DNA from: an uncultured Phascolarctobacterium sp.
GTDB lineage: Bacteria; Bacillota; Negativicutes; Acidaminococcales; Acidaminococcaceae
DNA: 64,000 bases
Direction: 5' to 3'
Assembly (NCBI GenBank): GCA_900541915.1
Contig: UQLS01000010.1
Span: forward strand, 1-64,000
Position 1 is the first letter of the stretch. Each line of letters opens with the position of its first letter. Below are positions 1-7,528 of this stretch, piece by piece. The notes under the pieces were generated by a model, which was not told where the DNA came from, did no database searches, and was given only the letters and a program-made list of their open reading frames with translations. Both the position numbers and the translations under genes were made by a program.

Positions 1-56
1 CTGATACTCCCCTATAAAAATGGCTATTTATCAACTGTTTGTTGTGACATAGCCTA

Positions 57-80
57 AAATTATTATCCTGATAATAATTT
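57..80. repeat. Perfect 11-bp inverted repeat upstream of the YbjQ gene
   Basis: Arms AAATTATTATC and GATAATAATTT flank a 2-base centre (CT). It lies about 65 bases before the ribosome site of the YbjQ-family gene. It is AT-rich and has no U-run after it, so it looks more like an operator than a terminator. The GATAAT/ATTATC halves recall Fur-type half-sites but in the opposite arrangement, so no regulator is assigned. Confidence 0.45.
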
Positions 81-145
81 CTGCTGGCAGGAAGTTTCTT
101 TTGCAGGGCGAAATATTACAGCAAAACAGATTTGGAGGTGCTGTA

Positions 146-466
146 ATGTTAGTAACTACTACACCTGTGGTTGCAGGCAGAGAAATTGTAGAATATAAAG
201 GTATCGTCTTTGGTGAAGTTGTATCAGGCGTTAATTTCCTTAAGGATATGTTTTCTGGGATTACCGATATTTTAGGCGGTCGCAGCGGAACTTATGAAAA
301 TGAGCTTGAAGAAGCGAGAGAAAAGGCGATAGAAGAAATGTGCAGTCGTGCTTCTCGGATGTGAGCTAATGCTGTTATTGGCGTGGATGTTGATTATGAA
401 GTGTTGGGCAAGGAAAATGGTATGCTGATGGTCAGCGTATCCGGTACGGCTGTAGTATTACGATAA
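146..466 (+). pseudogene. YbjQ/UPF0145 heavy-metal-binding-domain protein, interrupted by an in-frame TGA
   Basis: The frame encodes a complete YbjQ-family (UPF0145, DUF74) protein of 106 codons, a small pentamer-forming fold of unknown cellular role. The N-terminal VTTTP, the central GGRSGTYE and the C-terminal GVDVDYE and MVSVSGTAV motifs are all present in one frame. At 362-364 a TGA replaces the family's conserved Gly codon in the ...LGANAV... segment; here it reads [14 protein letters not shown]. A single GGA to TGA change explains it, with no frameshift. The start ATG at 146 follows GGAGGTG with good spacing; an upstream TTG at 101 has none. Without readthrough a 72-residue truncated product would be made. 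It could be a true pseudogene, a strain-specific mutation or a sequencing error. Confidence 0.85.
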
Positions 467-474
467 TATAATAA

Positions 475-516
475 AAAAGACCTGCATTGACTTTTGTCGA
501 TGCAGGTCTTTTTACT
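475..516. terminator. Bidirectional intrinsic terminator
   Basis: A 13-bp stem, GACCTGCATTGAC pairing with GTCGATGCAGGTC (one G-U), has A-tract on one side and T-tract on the other. It sits between the convergent YbjQ gene and the minus-strand DUF401 gene and can serve both. Confidence 0.85.
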
Positions 517-520
517 TTAT

Positions 521-1738
521 TTACCATGTAAGATAGGTATAAATGCTGAAAACAGAAAGAACAATAATTTCAATCAATAAAATTGACTGTAAGGTTTTAA
601 AAAAGTTTGCTTTGAAATAATCAAGAGTAACGACCAGACACATGTGAGTTGGTGTAAGCATTTGTCCAGCAACGCCGAATGCCATGGCTACGCCGGCAAG
701 ATTAAGGTCACCGGTGCCCATAGCGGCAACAATGGGCATAACGATAGCAACATGACCCTGGGACATACCTGTCAGAACACCTATAATGAAAGAAACAGAT
801 GCGATAATAACAGGTACAGGCAGCGGTGAAGATTGGAAAGCGACAACTATTTCGTCCAATACATTGGTAACAGTAAGAATTTGGATAAAGTAGAGGATGC
901 AAAGTACGTTCAGAAACATTTTCCAGTCACAGGCACCGAAGATTACTTCTTTGCCGTTGACAAAGCGATTGGTGTGCTGCAGTACAAAGAACATACCAAC
1001 TGTTACCAGTCCCATGGCCAAAGATGCGTTAAGGTCTAAAAACACTACCAGCAAAAAGGTAAGAATAACCGGAGACAAAGAAAGGTACATATCAAATAAG
1101 TTTTTGCGGTATTCAGCTTCTTCTGCTTGGGGAAGTTTAGCTGCCGCGTTTTTGATGGGGCGGATAAGTACAAGCCAGCCTGCAGCAAAGGACAGCAGCG
1201 TCAGCCAGCTGAGATGCACAAGAAAATCACTGAAAGCAACACCGGCAATACTGCAGGCCATAATCATACCGGGAATAATGGGACTGGAGTATTCAAAAAT
1301 ATGCCGAAACCAGAAGTTGATTGCCGCTTTATGTTCCTGCGTAAGAAAAAAATCACGGCTGGCTTCGTCAACTATTGGAGCAGAAAAGCGTGCACCGCCT
1401 AAAGAGGGCAGCAGGCCGAGAAAAGCAGGCATAATGGCCAAGGTAAATTTTGCACTGGAGAAAATGCGCTGCAAAGCCTTAACCATACCGGACAAAGCGC
1501 CGCTGGTACGCAGTTCTATTTCCAGACACATAACAAAATAGAGGGCAAAGATAATATCATAGGTACGGCTCATTGTAACTGTTTCAGCAAGCGCTTGGCC
1601 TAAAAAGGGAATTTGAGTGCTTTTGACCAGCCAGATAAAAAGACCGCCTGCCAGCATGCAGGGGCCTATGGGGATATGGCGGCGCAGCAGCAGCAAGATA
1701 ATAGACATGCTGATAATCAGCAAAATAAAGATATTCAT
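521..1738 (-). CDS. DUF401 family integral membrane protein
   Basis: A 405-residue, strongly hydrophobic protein with roughly ten predicted membrane segments along its whole length. The LPSLGGARFSAPIVDEA stretch near residue 110 and the GMSQGHVAIVMPIVAAMG stretch near residue 320 match the DUF401 (COG1906) family as I know it, which resembles gluconate/citrate-type ion transporters. No substrate is known for the family, so none is assigned. A well-placed AGGAG precedes the ATG on the minus strand. It is monocistronic, converging with the YbjQ gene and diverging from the Septu operon across a 160-base gap. Confidence 0.8.
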   Translation of the reverse strand: MNIFILLIISMSIILLLLRRHIPIGPCMLAGGLFIWLVKSTQIPFLGQALAETVTMSRTYDIIFALYFVMCLEIELRTSGALSGMVKALQRIFSSAKFTLAIMPAFLGLLPSLGGARFSAPIVDEASRDFFLTQEHKAAINFWFRHIFEYSSPIIPGMIMACSIAGVAFSDFLVHLSWLTLLSFAAGWLVLIRPIKNAAAKLPQAEEAEYRKNLFDMYLSLSPVILTFLLVVFLDLNASLAMGLVTVGMFFVLQHTNRFVNGKEVIFGACDWKMFLNVLCILYFIQILTVTNVLDEIVVAFQSSPLPVPVIIASVSFIIGVLTGMSQGHVAIVMPIVAAMGTGDLNLAGVAMAFGVAGQMLTPTHMCLVVTLDYFKANFFKTLQSILLIEIIVLSVFSIYTYLTW

Positions 1739-1860
1739 AAAGCAGGACTCCTTTAAATAAAACTACGTATATTGTGCATAATGTTTTATTATTATACACT
1801 TTTTGGGGATAAAGTAAAAATTTTGCCGCTAAATAGTTTCTAAGGTTTTATTTTTAGAGG

Positions 1861-1866
1861 TATAAT
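1861..1866 (+). promoter_or_regulatory. Probable -10 element for ptuAB
   Basis: A perfect TATAAT lies 33 bases before the ptuA start codon, with no good -35 hexamer 16-18 bases upstream. A weak or activator-dependent promoter would fit a defence operon, but this is inference. Confidence 0.45.
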
Positions 1867-1898
1867 GTAAATATATAAACACAAACGGAGGGAATTAT

Positions 1899-3248
1899 AT
1901 GCGTATAAGTAAATTACATTTGCAGAATTTCCGGTGTTATGATGATTTAGAAATTGATTTCCATAAAAATATGACTGTCATTGTAGGTGAAAATGGTAAA
2001 GGCAAAACTGCTATTTTGGATGCTTTAGCTATTTCTATGGCTCCGTATCTTAATGCCTTCAGCATTAGGGGCAGAAATATGACAGAAAAAGATGTGCGTA
2101 AGATTAAAGATGCAGGCTGCCTGGAAAAGCTGCGCATATTGCGCATGAAAAGTAAATATCCTGTAGAAATAAAGGTTGATGGAGAGTCGGCAGACGGTGA
2201 ACAGATTAGCTGGCAAAGAGAGCTGAAATCCAGCCGCGGGCGTACTACTTCTATCCATGCTAAGCAGCTGGCCGATTATGGGCGTAATCTGTGGGATATG
2301 GTCAACAGCAGCGGCGACGAAAAGGTTGTACTGCCTGTATTGGCATATTATGGGACATCCAGAATGTGGAACGACAGCAGACTGTTTGGCAAAAGCAAGA
2401 TTGTTGATTTGGAAAGATATGTTGGATATGAAGAATGTCTGGAGCCTTCTTCTTCCTATAATACCTTTGGTCACTGGTTTAAATATGCAGTACTGAGTGC
2501 GGCAGAATTTGCCCGTTATATTCAGGAAACCGGTGAGAAAAAGGAAAATCCCTATGAAATGGTGCTCAAGGCAGTAAGGCAGGCTGTAACTACCTGCTTG
2601 CAGAGTATGGGATGGAATAATATTGACTATTCCTTTGCTTTGCAGGAATTTGTCATCTGTCATCCTGATCTGGGTGAATTGACTTTGGAGGCGTTAAGTG
2701 ACGGTGCACGCAGCATTATCAGTATGGCTGCTGACCTTGCCTATCGTATGGTACGTCTTAATCCGGATTTAGGCTGCCGCGCGGTTATTGATACTCCCGG
2801 TATCGTCCTTATTGATGAAGTTGATATGCACCTGCATCCTTCCTGGCAGCAGACAGTGCTTTATGATTTGCAGAAAGCTTTTCCGAAGGTACAGTTTATA
2901 GTAACTACACATAGTCCGCAGGTTTTGAGTACGGTTCCGGCAGAATGTATCCGTGTACTTAAATGGAGCAAGCATTTTGAAGGCGTATATCAGCCGGAAT
3001 TTTCTTTGGGAGCAGAAAGCTATCAGCTTCTGCGTGATATTCAGAATGTCGATACAAGACCGCAGGCGCTGCCGATAGTTCAAGATTTGAAACGTTATCT
3101 TGATTTGGTCAGTCAGGATCAATGGGACTGCGAAGAGGCAGTAAAGCTGCGCAAACGGCTGGATGACTGGGCTCGGGGTCATGAGCCGGCTTTGATACGT
3201 GCCGATATGGATATCAGAATGCGGCAGTTTAGGAGAAGCAGACGATGA
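1899..3248 (+). CDS. ptuA: Septu anti-phage system ATPase PtuA (RecF/SMC-like AAA ATPase)
   Basis: A 449-residue ATPase of the AAA_21/AAA_23 ABC-like class. Visible motifs are the N-terminal strand LHLQNFRCYDDLEIDF typical of RecF/SMC heads, Walker A GENGKGKT at residues 30-37, a degenerate ABC signature LSDGAR near 266-271, Walker B IVLIDEVD with D306/E307, and the H-loop FIVTTHSP with H338. Only a short insert separates the ATPase lobes, as in PtuA rather than Rad50. The gene overlaps the next one, an HNH nuclease, by 4 bases (ATGA), which is the PtuA/PtuB pair of Septu systems and of the Ec78-type retron effector. In that family PtuA assembles into an oligomer that holds PtuB and gates its nuclease activity. 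No reverse transcriptase is adjacent, so plain Septu is favoured over a retron. Confidence 0.85.
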   Translation: MRISKLHLQNFRCYDDLEIDFHKNMTVIVGENGKGKTAILDALAISMAPYLNAFSIRGRNMTEKDVRKIKDAGCLEKLRILRMKSKYPVEIKVDGESADGEQISWQRELKSSRGRTTSIHAKQLADYGRNLWDMVNSSGDEKVVLPVLAYYGTSRMWNDSRLFGKSKIVDLERYVGYEECLEPSSSYNTFGHWFKYAVLSAAEFARYIQETGEKKENPYEMVLKAVRQAVTTCLQSMGWNNIDYSFALQEFVICHPDLGELTLEALSDGARSIISMAADLAYRMVRLNPDLGCRAVIDTPGIVLIDEVDMHLHPSWQQTVLYDLQKAFPKVQFIVTTHSPQVLSTVPAECIRVLKWSKHFEGVYQPEFSLGAESYQLLRDIQNVDTRPQALPIVQDLKRYLDLVSQDQWDCEEAVKLRKRLDDWARGHEPALIRADMDIRMRQFRRSRR

Positions 3249-4024
3249 AACGGATTTATAAACGTCTGGAAGAGCCGCCGCTTTTAAAAGCATATCGCGA
3301 GCAATATCCTGATGAAATATGGGAGCATTTTCGTCGTCGCTGCCGTAAGGGTTACCATGAAGTTAAACGGGCTATCCTGGAAGATCAGCATGGATTATGT
3401 GCCTACTGTGAGATAAGTATTAAATTTGCCGAAAACGAAAATGAAGTCGATGATTTCCGCGTCGAACATTTTTATCCTAAAGCAGGCACGAACGAGGAAA
3501 AACATAATTATCATCTGGACTGGAAAAATCTTTTAGGTGTCTGTCATGGCGGCAGTCAGCCGGATGTACCTAATCCTCAGTGGCGTTTTTCCAATTATAA
3601 GAAAGACCGCAGCTGTGATGTTCCCAAGGGCGGCAAGGAAATAACTAAACGCATCCTTAATCCCAGTTTGATACCGGCAGAGTTCAGATTGTTCCGCTAT
3701 GCAGAGCATACGGGAAGAATGTACGTGGATGAAGAAAGCTGTCCGGAAAATCTGCGCAAGAAAGCGCGTAATACTATTAAGGAACTGAATCTTAATGCAC
3801 CGCGGCTGATGCGGATGCGGAAAGTAGTTATCCAGTCGTTAGAAGATGAGATTTCTCAAAACATAGAAAATGGCGGCGAACTTGATGAAATACTGCAGTT
3901 TTTAGCGGAGACTTTACTTTTGCCGGATGCCGTGGGAAGAACGGTGCCTTTTTTTACCGTAGTCCGGTGGTATCTCGGCGAGGCTGCAGAAAGAGTATTA
4001 GCTGCAGTTGATTACAAAATTTAA
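3245..4024 (+). CDS. ptuB: Septu anti-phage system HNH endonuclease PtuB
   Basis: A 259-residue HNH-family protein of the TIGR02646-like retron/Septu group. The zinc and catalytic pattern is clear: LCAYCE (C52, C55), VEHFYPK (H75), N95 in WKNLLG, and GVCHGG (C100, H101). The C-terminal half is helical with no other recognised domain. The start ATG overlaps the ptuA stop (ATGA), so the two are translationally coupled. In characterised Septu systems PtuB is the DNA-cutting effector kept in check by the PtuA ATPase until phage infection. It is followed at once by a strong terminator, so the operon has just two genes. Confidence 0.85.
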   Translation: MKRIYKRLEEPPLLKAYREQYPDEIWEHFRRRCRKGYHEVKRAILEDQHGLCAYCEISIKFAENENEVDDFRVEHFYPKAGTNEEKHNYHLDWKNLLGVCHGGSQPDVPNPQWRFSNYKKDRSCDVPKGGKEITKRILNPSLIPAEFRLFRYAEHTGRMYVDEESCPENLRKKARNTIKELNLNAPRLMRMRKVVIQSLEDEISQNIENGGELDEILQFLAETLLLPDAVGRTVPFFTVVRWYLGEAAERVLAAVDYKI

Positions 4025-4028
4025 GCAT

Positions 4029-4068
4029 AATCCTGCCTTAGTAGTTACTGAGGCAGGATTTTTCCTTT
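4029..4068 (+). terminator. Terminator of the ptuAB operon
   Basis: A 12-bp stem AATCCTGCCTTA/TGAGGCAGGATT with an 8-base loop is followed by TTTCCTTTT. It starts 5 bases after the ptuB stop codon. Confidence 0.88.
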
Positions 4069-4136
4069 TCGGCTAGAATAATAACTTATTAACAGTTTAA
4101 ACGGTGTTTTATTTCAATATGCAAGGGAGCGTTGAA

Positions 4137-5507
4137 ATGATGGAGATAACAAATAAAGCGTTTAAGGCTTATGATGTGCGCGGCGTATATCCAAATGAAG
4201 TCAATGAAGAACTGGCTTACAGGGTAGGCCGTATTTTTTCTGCCATGTTTGCAGCAGAAACAGTTGTAGTAGGACATGATATCCGCCTCAGCGGCCGCAG
4301 TCTGGTAGATGCATTAACGGAAGGCTTACGTCATGGAGGAACTAAGGTACTTGATATTGGGCAGTGCGGCACGGAAATGATTTATTTTGCTACCGCTCAC
4401 CTTAATGCTGATGGCGGTATTATGGTTACAGCCAGCCATAATCCTAAAGAATATAACGGTATGAAATTGGTACGCAAAGGAGCTCGTCCTGTGTCCGGAG
4501 ATACAGGCCTCAAAGAAATTGGTGCTATGGCGGCTGCTGCTAATTTTACTCATTGCCTGGTAGCTGGCAAGACCATGGGCGCAGTAGAAAAAATAGATAT
4601 TATGCCTGCTTATATTGAGCATTTGCTCACTTATGTAGATAAAGAGGCTTTAAAACCTCTTAAGATAGTAGCAAATCCTGGCAATGGCGGCGCTGGACCG
4701 ATTTTGCAGGAACTGGCAAAATATCTTCCTTTTGAGTTTATTACTATTAACGAAACACCGGATGGCAATTTTCCTAATGGTGTTCCTAATCCCTTGCTGC
4801 TGCCGAATCGTGAAGCCACAGCTGAAGTGGTTCGCAGAGAAAAGGCAGACCTTGGTATTGCCTGGGATGGAGATTTTGACAGATGCTTTTTATTTGACGA
4901 GAAAGCAGATTTTATTGAGGGCTATTATATCGTAGGCTTGTTGGCAGAAGCCTTTCTAAAGAAAGAGCCTGGTGCCAAGATTATGTATGATCCTCGTCTG
5001 ACCTGGAATACAGAAGCTATTCTGCAGCGTGATGGCGGCATACCGGTACGCTGCAAGAGCGGTCATGCTTTTATGAAAGAATGTATGCGCGCTAATGGAG
5101 TATTGTATGGCGGAGAGATGTCTGCTCATCATTATTTCCGTGATTTTTCCTACTGTGACAGCGGCATGATTCCCTGGCTTTTAGTAACAGAACTTATGTG
5201 CCGCAGTGGAAAAAAACTTTCTGAATTAGTAGAAGAAAGAGTAGAACTTTTCCCGTGCAGCGGTGAGATTAACAGAAAAGTTGATAATGCACCGGAAATT
5301 TTAGCAGAGCTGGGACGTAAATATGCTGACGGTCAGCAGGATCATATGGATGGTCTTAGCGTTGCTTATGAAGATTGGCGCTTTAATGTCAGAACCTCCA
5401 ATACTGAGCCTGTAATGCGTCTGAATGTAGAAACTAAAGGAAATAAAGAGCTGCTGGCTGCTAAAACAGCAGAGATATTGGCTGTTATCGGCGGCGAAGA
5501 AGCATAG
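4137..5507 (+). CDS. manB: Phosphomannomutase/phosphoglucomutase
   Basis: A 456-residue alpha-D-phosphohexomutase that interconverts hexose 6-phosphate and hexose 1-phosphate. All four family loops are present: the phosphoserine loop TASHNP (S100), the metal loop DGDFDR (D244, D246, D248), the sugar-specificity loop GGEMSAHH and the phosphate-binding loop RTSNTEP near the C-terminus. The GEMSA.H form is that of dual phosphomannomutase/phosphoglucomutase enzymes. The start is set at ATG 4137, seven bases after AAGGGAG; an in-frame GTG at 4104 lacks a ribosome site. It heads an operon with galU and galE and would supply glucose 1-phosphate to GalU. The precise sugar preference cannot be read from sequence alone; pgcA would be an alternative name. 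Confidence 0.9.
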   Translation: MMEITNKAFKAYDVRGVYPNEVNEELAYRVGRIFSAMFAAETVVVGHDIRLSGRSLVDALTEGLRHGGTKVLDIGQCGTEMIYFATAHLNADGGIMVTASHNPKEYNGMKLVRKGARPVSGDTGLKEIGAMAAAANFTHCLVAGKTMGAVEKIDIMPAYIEHLLTYVDKEALKPLKIVANPGNGGAGPILQELAKYLPFEFITINETPDGNFPNGVPNPLLLPNREATAEVVRREKADLGIAWDGDFDRCFLFDEKADFIEGYYIVGLLAEAFLKKEPGAKIMYDPRLTWNTEAILQRDGGIPVRCKSGHAFMKECMRANGVLYGGEMSAHHYFRDFSYCDSGMIPWLLVTELMCRSGKKLSELVEERVELFPCSGEINRKVDNAPEILAELGRKYADGQQDHMDGLSVAYEDWRFNVRTSNTEPVMRLNVETKGNKELLAAKTAEILAVIGGEEA

Positions 5508-5531
5508 AGTTAAAGGAGTTTTGAGATATAA

Positions 5532-6416
5532 ATGATTAAGAAAGTTCGTAAAGCAGTTATTCCGGCAGCTGGTCTTGGTACTCGTTTCCTGCCGGCAACC
5601 AAGGCTACGCCGAAGGAAATGCTGCCCATAGTTGATAAGCCTACTATTCAATATATTATCGAAGAGGCATTGGCTTCTGGAATAGAAGACATCCTGATTA
5701 TTACCGGACGCAGCAAACGTGCTATTGAGGATCATTTTGACCGCAGTATTGAGCTGGAACTTAATCTGGAAGCTGCACATAAAGAGCAGGAACTGGAAAT
5801 GGTCAGAAAGATTTCTGATATCCGTATTCATTACATTCGTCAAAAAGAGCCGCGCGGTCTTGGACATGCTATTTTATGCGCTCAGCAGTTTATTGGTGAT
5901 GAGCCTTTTGCCGTACTTTTAGGTGACGATGTGGTAGACAGCAGAGTACCTGCTTTGAAGCAGCTGATAGATGTTTATGAACGTACCGGCGCCAGTGTTC
6001 TGGGTGTACAGGAAGTGCCGCAGGAAAAGGTATCTTCCTATGGTATTGTGGCATCGCAGCCGACAGGAGAAAAGCATACTTTTACGGTACAGGATATGGT
6101 GGAAAAGCCCAAGGTGGAAGGAGCTCCGTCCAGATTAGCTGTACTGGGACGTTATGTTATCAATCCGGAAATATTTCCGATTTTGGAACATACTGCTCCC
6201 GGACGCGGCAATGAGATTCAGCTGACAGATGCCTTAAAAGTATTGGCTAAAGAGCAGCCCATGTACGCATATAATTTTGAAGGCCGACGTTATGATGTTG
6301 GTGATAAACAGGGCTTCCTGGAAGCAACGGTGGAAATGGCTCTGAAACGTACTGATCTTCGTGATAAATTCCTTGCTTATCTGCAGGATATTGTTAATAA
6401 GGAAAGCAGTAAATAA
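5532..6416 (+). CDS. galU: UTP--glucose-1-phosphate uridylyltransferase
   Basis: A 294-residue nucleotidyltransferase making UDP-glucose from UTP and glucose 1-phosphate. The N-terminal nucleotide-binding signature AAGLGTRFLPATK and the following PKEMLPI are those of GalU, and LLGDDVVD carries the metal-binding aspartates. Length is normal for the family. It sits 24 bases after the phosphohexomutase gene and 20 before galE, with a GGAG ribosome site, so the three genes form a UDP-glucose/UDP-galactose supply operon that would feed lipopolysaccharide or capsule synthesis. Confidence 0.95.
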   Translation: MIKKVRKAVIPAAGLGTRFLPATKATPKEMLPIVDKPTIQYIIEEALASGIEDILIITGRSKRAIEDHFDRSIELELNLEAAHKEQELEMVRKISDIRIHYIRQKEPRGLGHAILCAQQFIGDEPFAVLLGDDVVDSRVPALKQLIDVYERTGASVLGVQEVPQEKVSSYGIVASQPTGEKHTFTVQDMVEKPKVEGAPSRLAVLGRYVINPEIFPILEHTAPGRGNEIQLTDALKVLAKEQPMYAYNFEGRRYDVGDKQGFLEATVEMALKRTDLRDKFLAYLQDIVNKESSK

Positions 6417-6436
6417 TTGGATAAAGAGGCGTTATA

Positions 6437-7426
6437 ATGAATATACTTGTTACCGGCGGTGCCGGCTATATTGGTTCTCACGTAGTGGAAGAGCTGAAAA
6501 AAAGCGGCTTTACGCCTATTGTTTATGATAATCTTTCTACAGGACACGCAGCGGCAGTGCCGGAAGATGTACAGCTGGTAGAAGGAGATATCCATGATGT
6601 AGCTTTTGCACGTCATATTATGGAGCAATTTTCCATTGATGCTGTAATGCACTTTGCTGCCAGCAGCTTAGTGGGTGAATCTATGGAAAATCCTGCTAAG
6701 TATTATTTCAATAATGTGGAAGGTACTCTGCATCTTTTGGAGGCTATGCGCGGTTCAGGTGTAGACAGAATGGTATTTTCTTCTACTGCAGCGGTTTATG
6801 GAGAACCGGAGCAGGTACCTATCTGTGAGGACAGCAAATTATCACCTACTAATGTTTACGGACGCAGTAAGCTGATGATTGAAAATATGCTGGCTGATTA
6901 TGATATGGCGTACGAAATGAAGTATGTGGCATTGCGTTATTTTAATGCTGCAGGAGCATCACTTTCAGGTAATATCGGCGAAGACCATAATCCTGAAAGT
7001 CATTTGATTCCGCTGGTATTAAAGACGGCGCAGGGAGTGCGTCGTCAGGTTGCCATGTTTGGTACTGATTATCCGACTGCTGATGGCACCTGTGTACGTG
7101 ATTATATTCATGTATGTGACCTGGCGAAGGCTCATGTGCTGGCATTGCAGCATCTGCTGAAAGGTGGTGCCAGCCGTGTCTATAATTTGGGCAGTGAAAA
7201 TGGTTTCAGTGTGCGCCAGATTATTGACAGTGCTAAGAAAATTACTGGTGTCGATTTTACCGTAGTTGAAGAAGCTCGCCGTGCCGGAGATCCCGCTGTT
7301 TTAATAGCGTCTTCGGCAAAAATTCGCGAAGAACTGGGCTGGAAGCCGGAGTACAGCAGCGTGGAAGAAGTAATTGCTACCGCTTGGCAATGGCATAAAC
7401 AGCATCCGCATGGTTACGAGGGATAA
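6437..7426 (+). CDS. galE: UDP-glucose 4-epimerase
   Basis: A 329-residue extended short-chain dehydrogenase that interconverts UDP-glucose and UDP-galactose with bound NAD. The N-terminal Rossmann motif GGAGYIGSH (from residue 7), the SSTAAVYG serine region and the catalytic YGRSK pair (Y141, K145) are present, as is the GDG/ADGTCVRDYIHV stretch typical of GalE. It is the last gene of the manB-galU-galE operon and is followed directly by a strong terminator. Epimerases of this family can also act on N-acetylated sugars, which cannot be excluded here. Confidence 0.93.
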   Translation: MNILVTGGAGYIGSHVVEELKKSGFTPIVYDNLSTGHAAAVPEDVQLVEGDIHDVAFARHIMEQFSIDAVMHFAASSLVGESMENPAKYYFNNVEGTLHLLEAMRGSGVDRMVFSSTAAVYGEPEQVPICEDSKLSPTNVYGRSKLMIENMLADYDMAYEMKYVALRYFNAAGASLSGNIGEDHNPESHLIPLVLKTAQGVRRQVAMFGTDYPTADGTCVRDYIHVCDLAKAHVLALQHLLKGGASRVYNLGSENGFSVRQIIDSAKKITGVDFTVVEEARRAGDPAVLIASSAKIREELGWKPEYSSVEEVIATAWQWHKQHPHGYEG

Positions 7427-7437
7427 AATAAATAATC

Positions 7438-7468
7438 AAGACTGCCTGCTTGCAGGCAGTCTTTTGCT
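7438..7468 (+). terminator. Terminator of the manB-galU-galE operon
   Basis: A 12-bp perfect stem AAGACTGCCTGC/GCAGGCAGTCTT with a 2-base gap (realistically a 4-base loop) is followed by TTGCTTTT. Confidence 0.88.
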
Positions 7469-7528
7469 TTTAAAGAAATTTTTTGCTACAATACTGTTTT
7501 AGAAATAAATTTTGCAGAGGGAAGAAAT

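Noticed and set aside
362..364. TGA in the YbjQ gene as a recoded Sec or Gly codon
   Set aside because: The family has Gly, not Cys or Sec, here; no SECIS-like hairpin follows; other genes in the window end with TGA, so the code is standard.
897..1541. A 214-codon open frame on the plus strand inside the DUF401 gene
   Set aside because: It is antisense to a clear membrane protein, has no ribosome site, and its protein has no recognisable motif.
1739..1898. Retron reverse transcriptase or ncRNA upstream of ptuAB
   Set aside because: The gap is only 160 bases, with no RT gene and no long inverted repeats; the upstream gene is DUF401 on the other strand.
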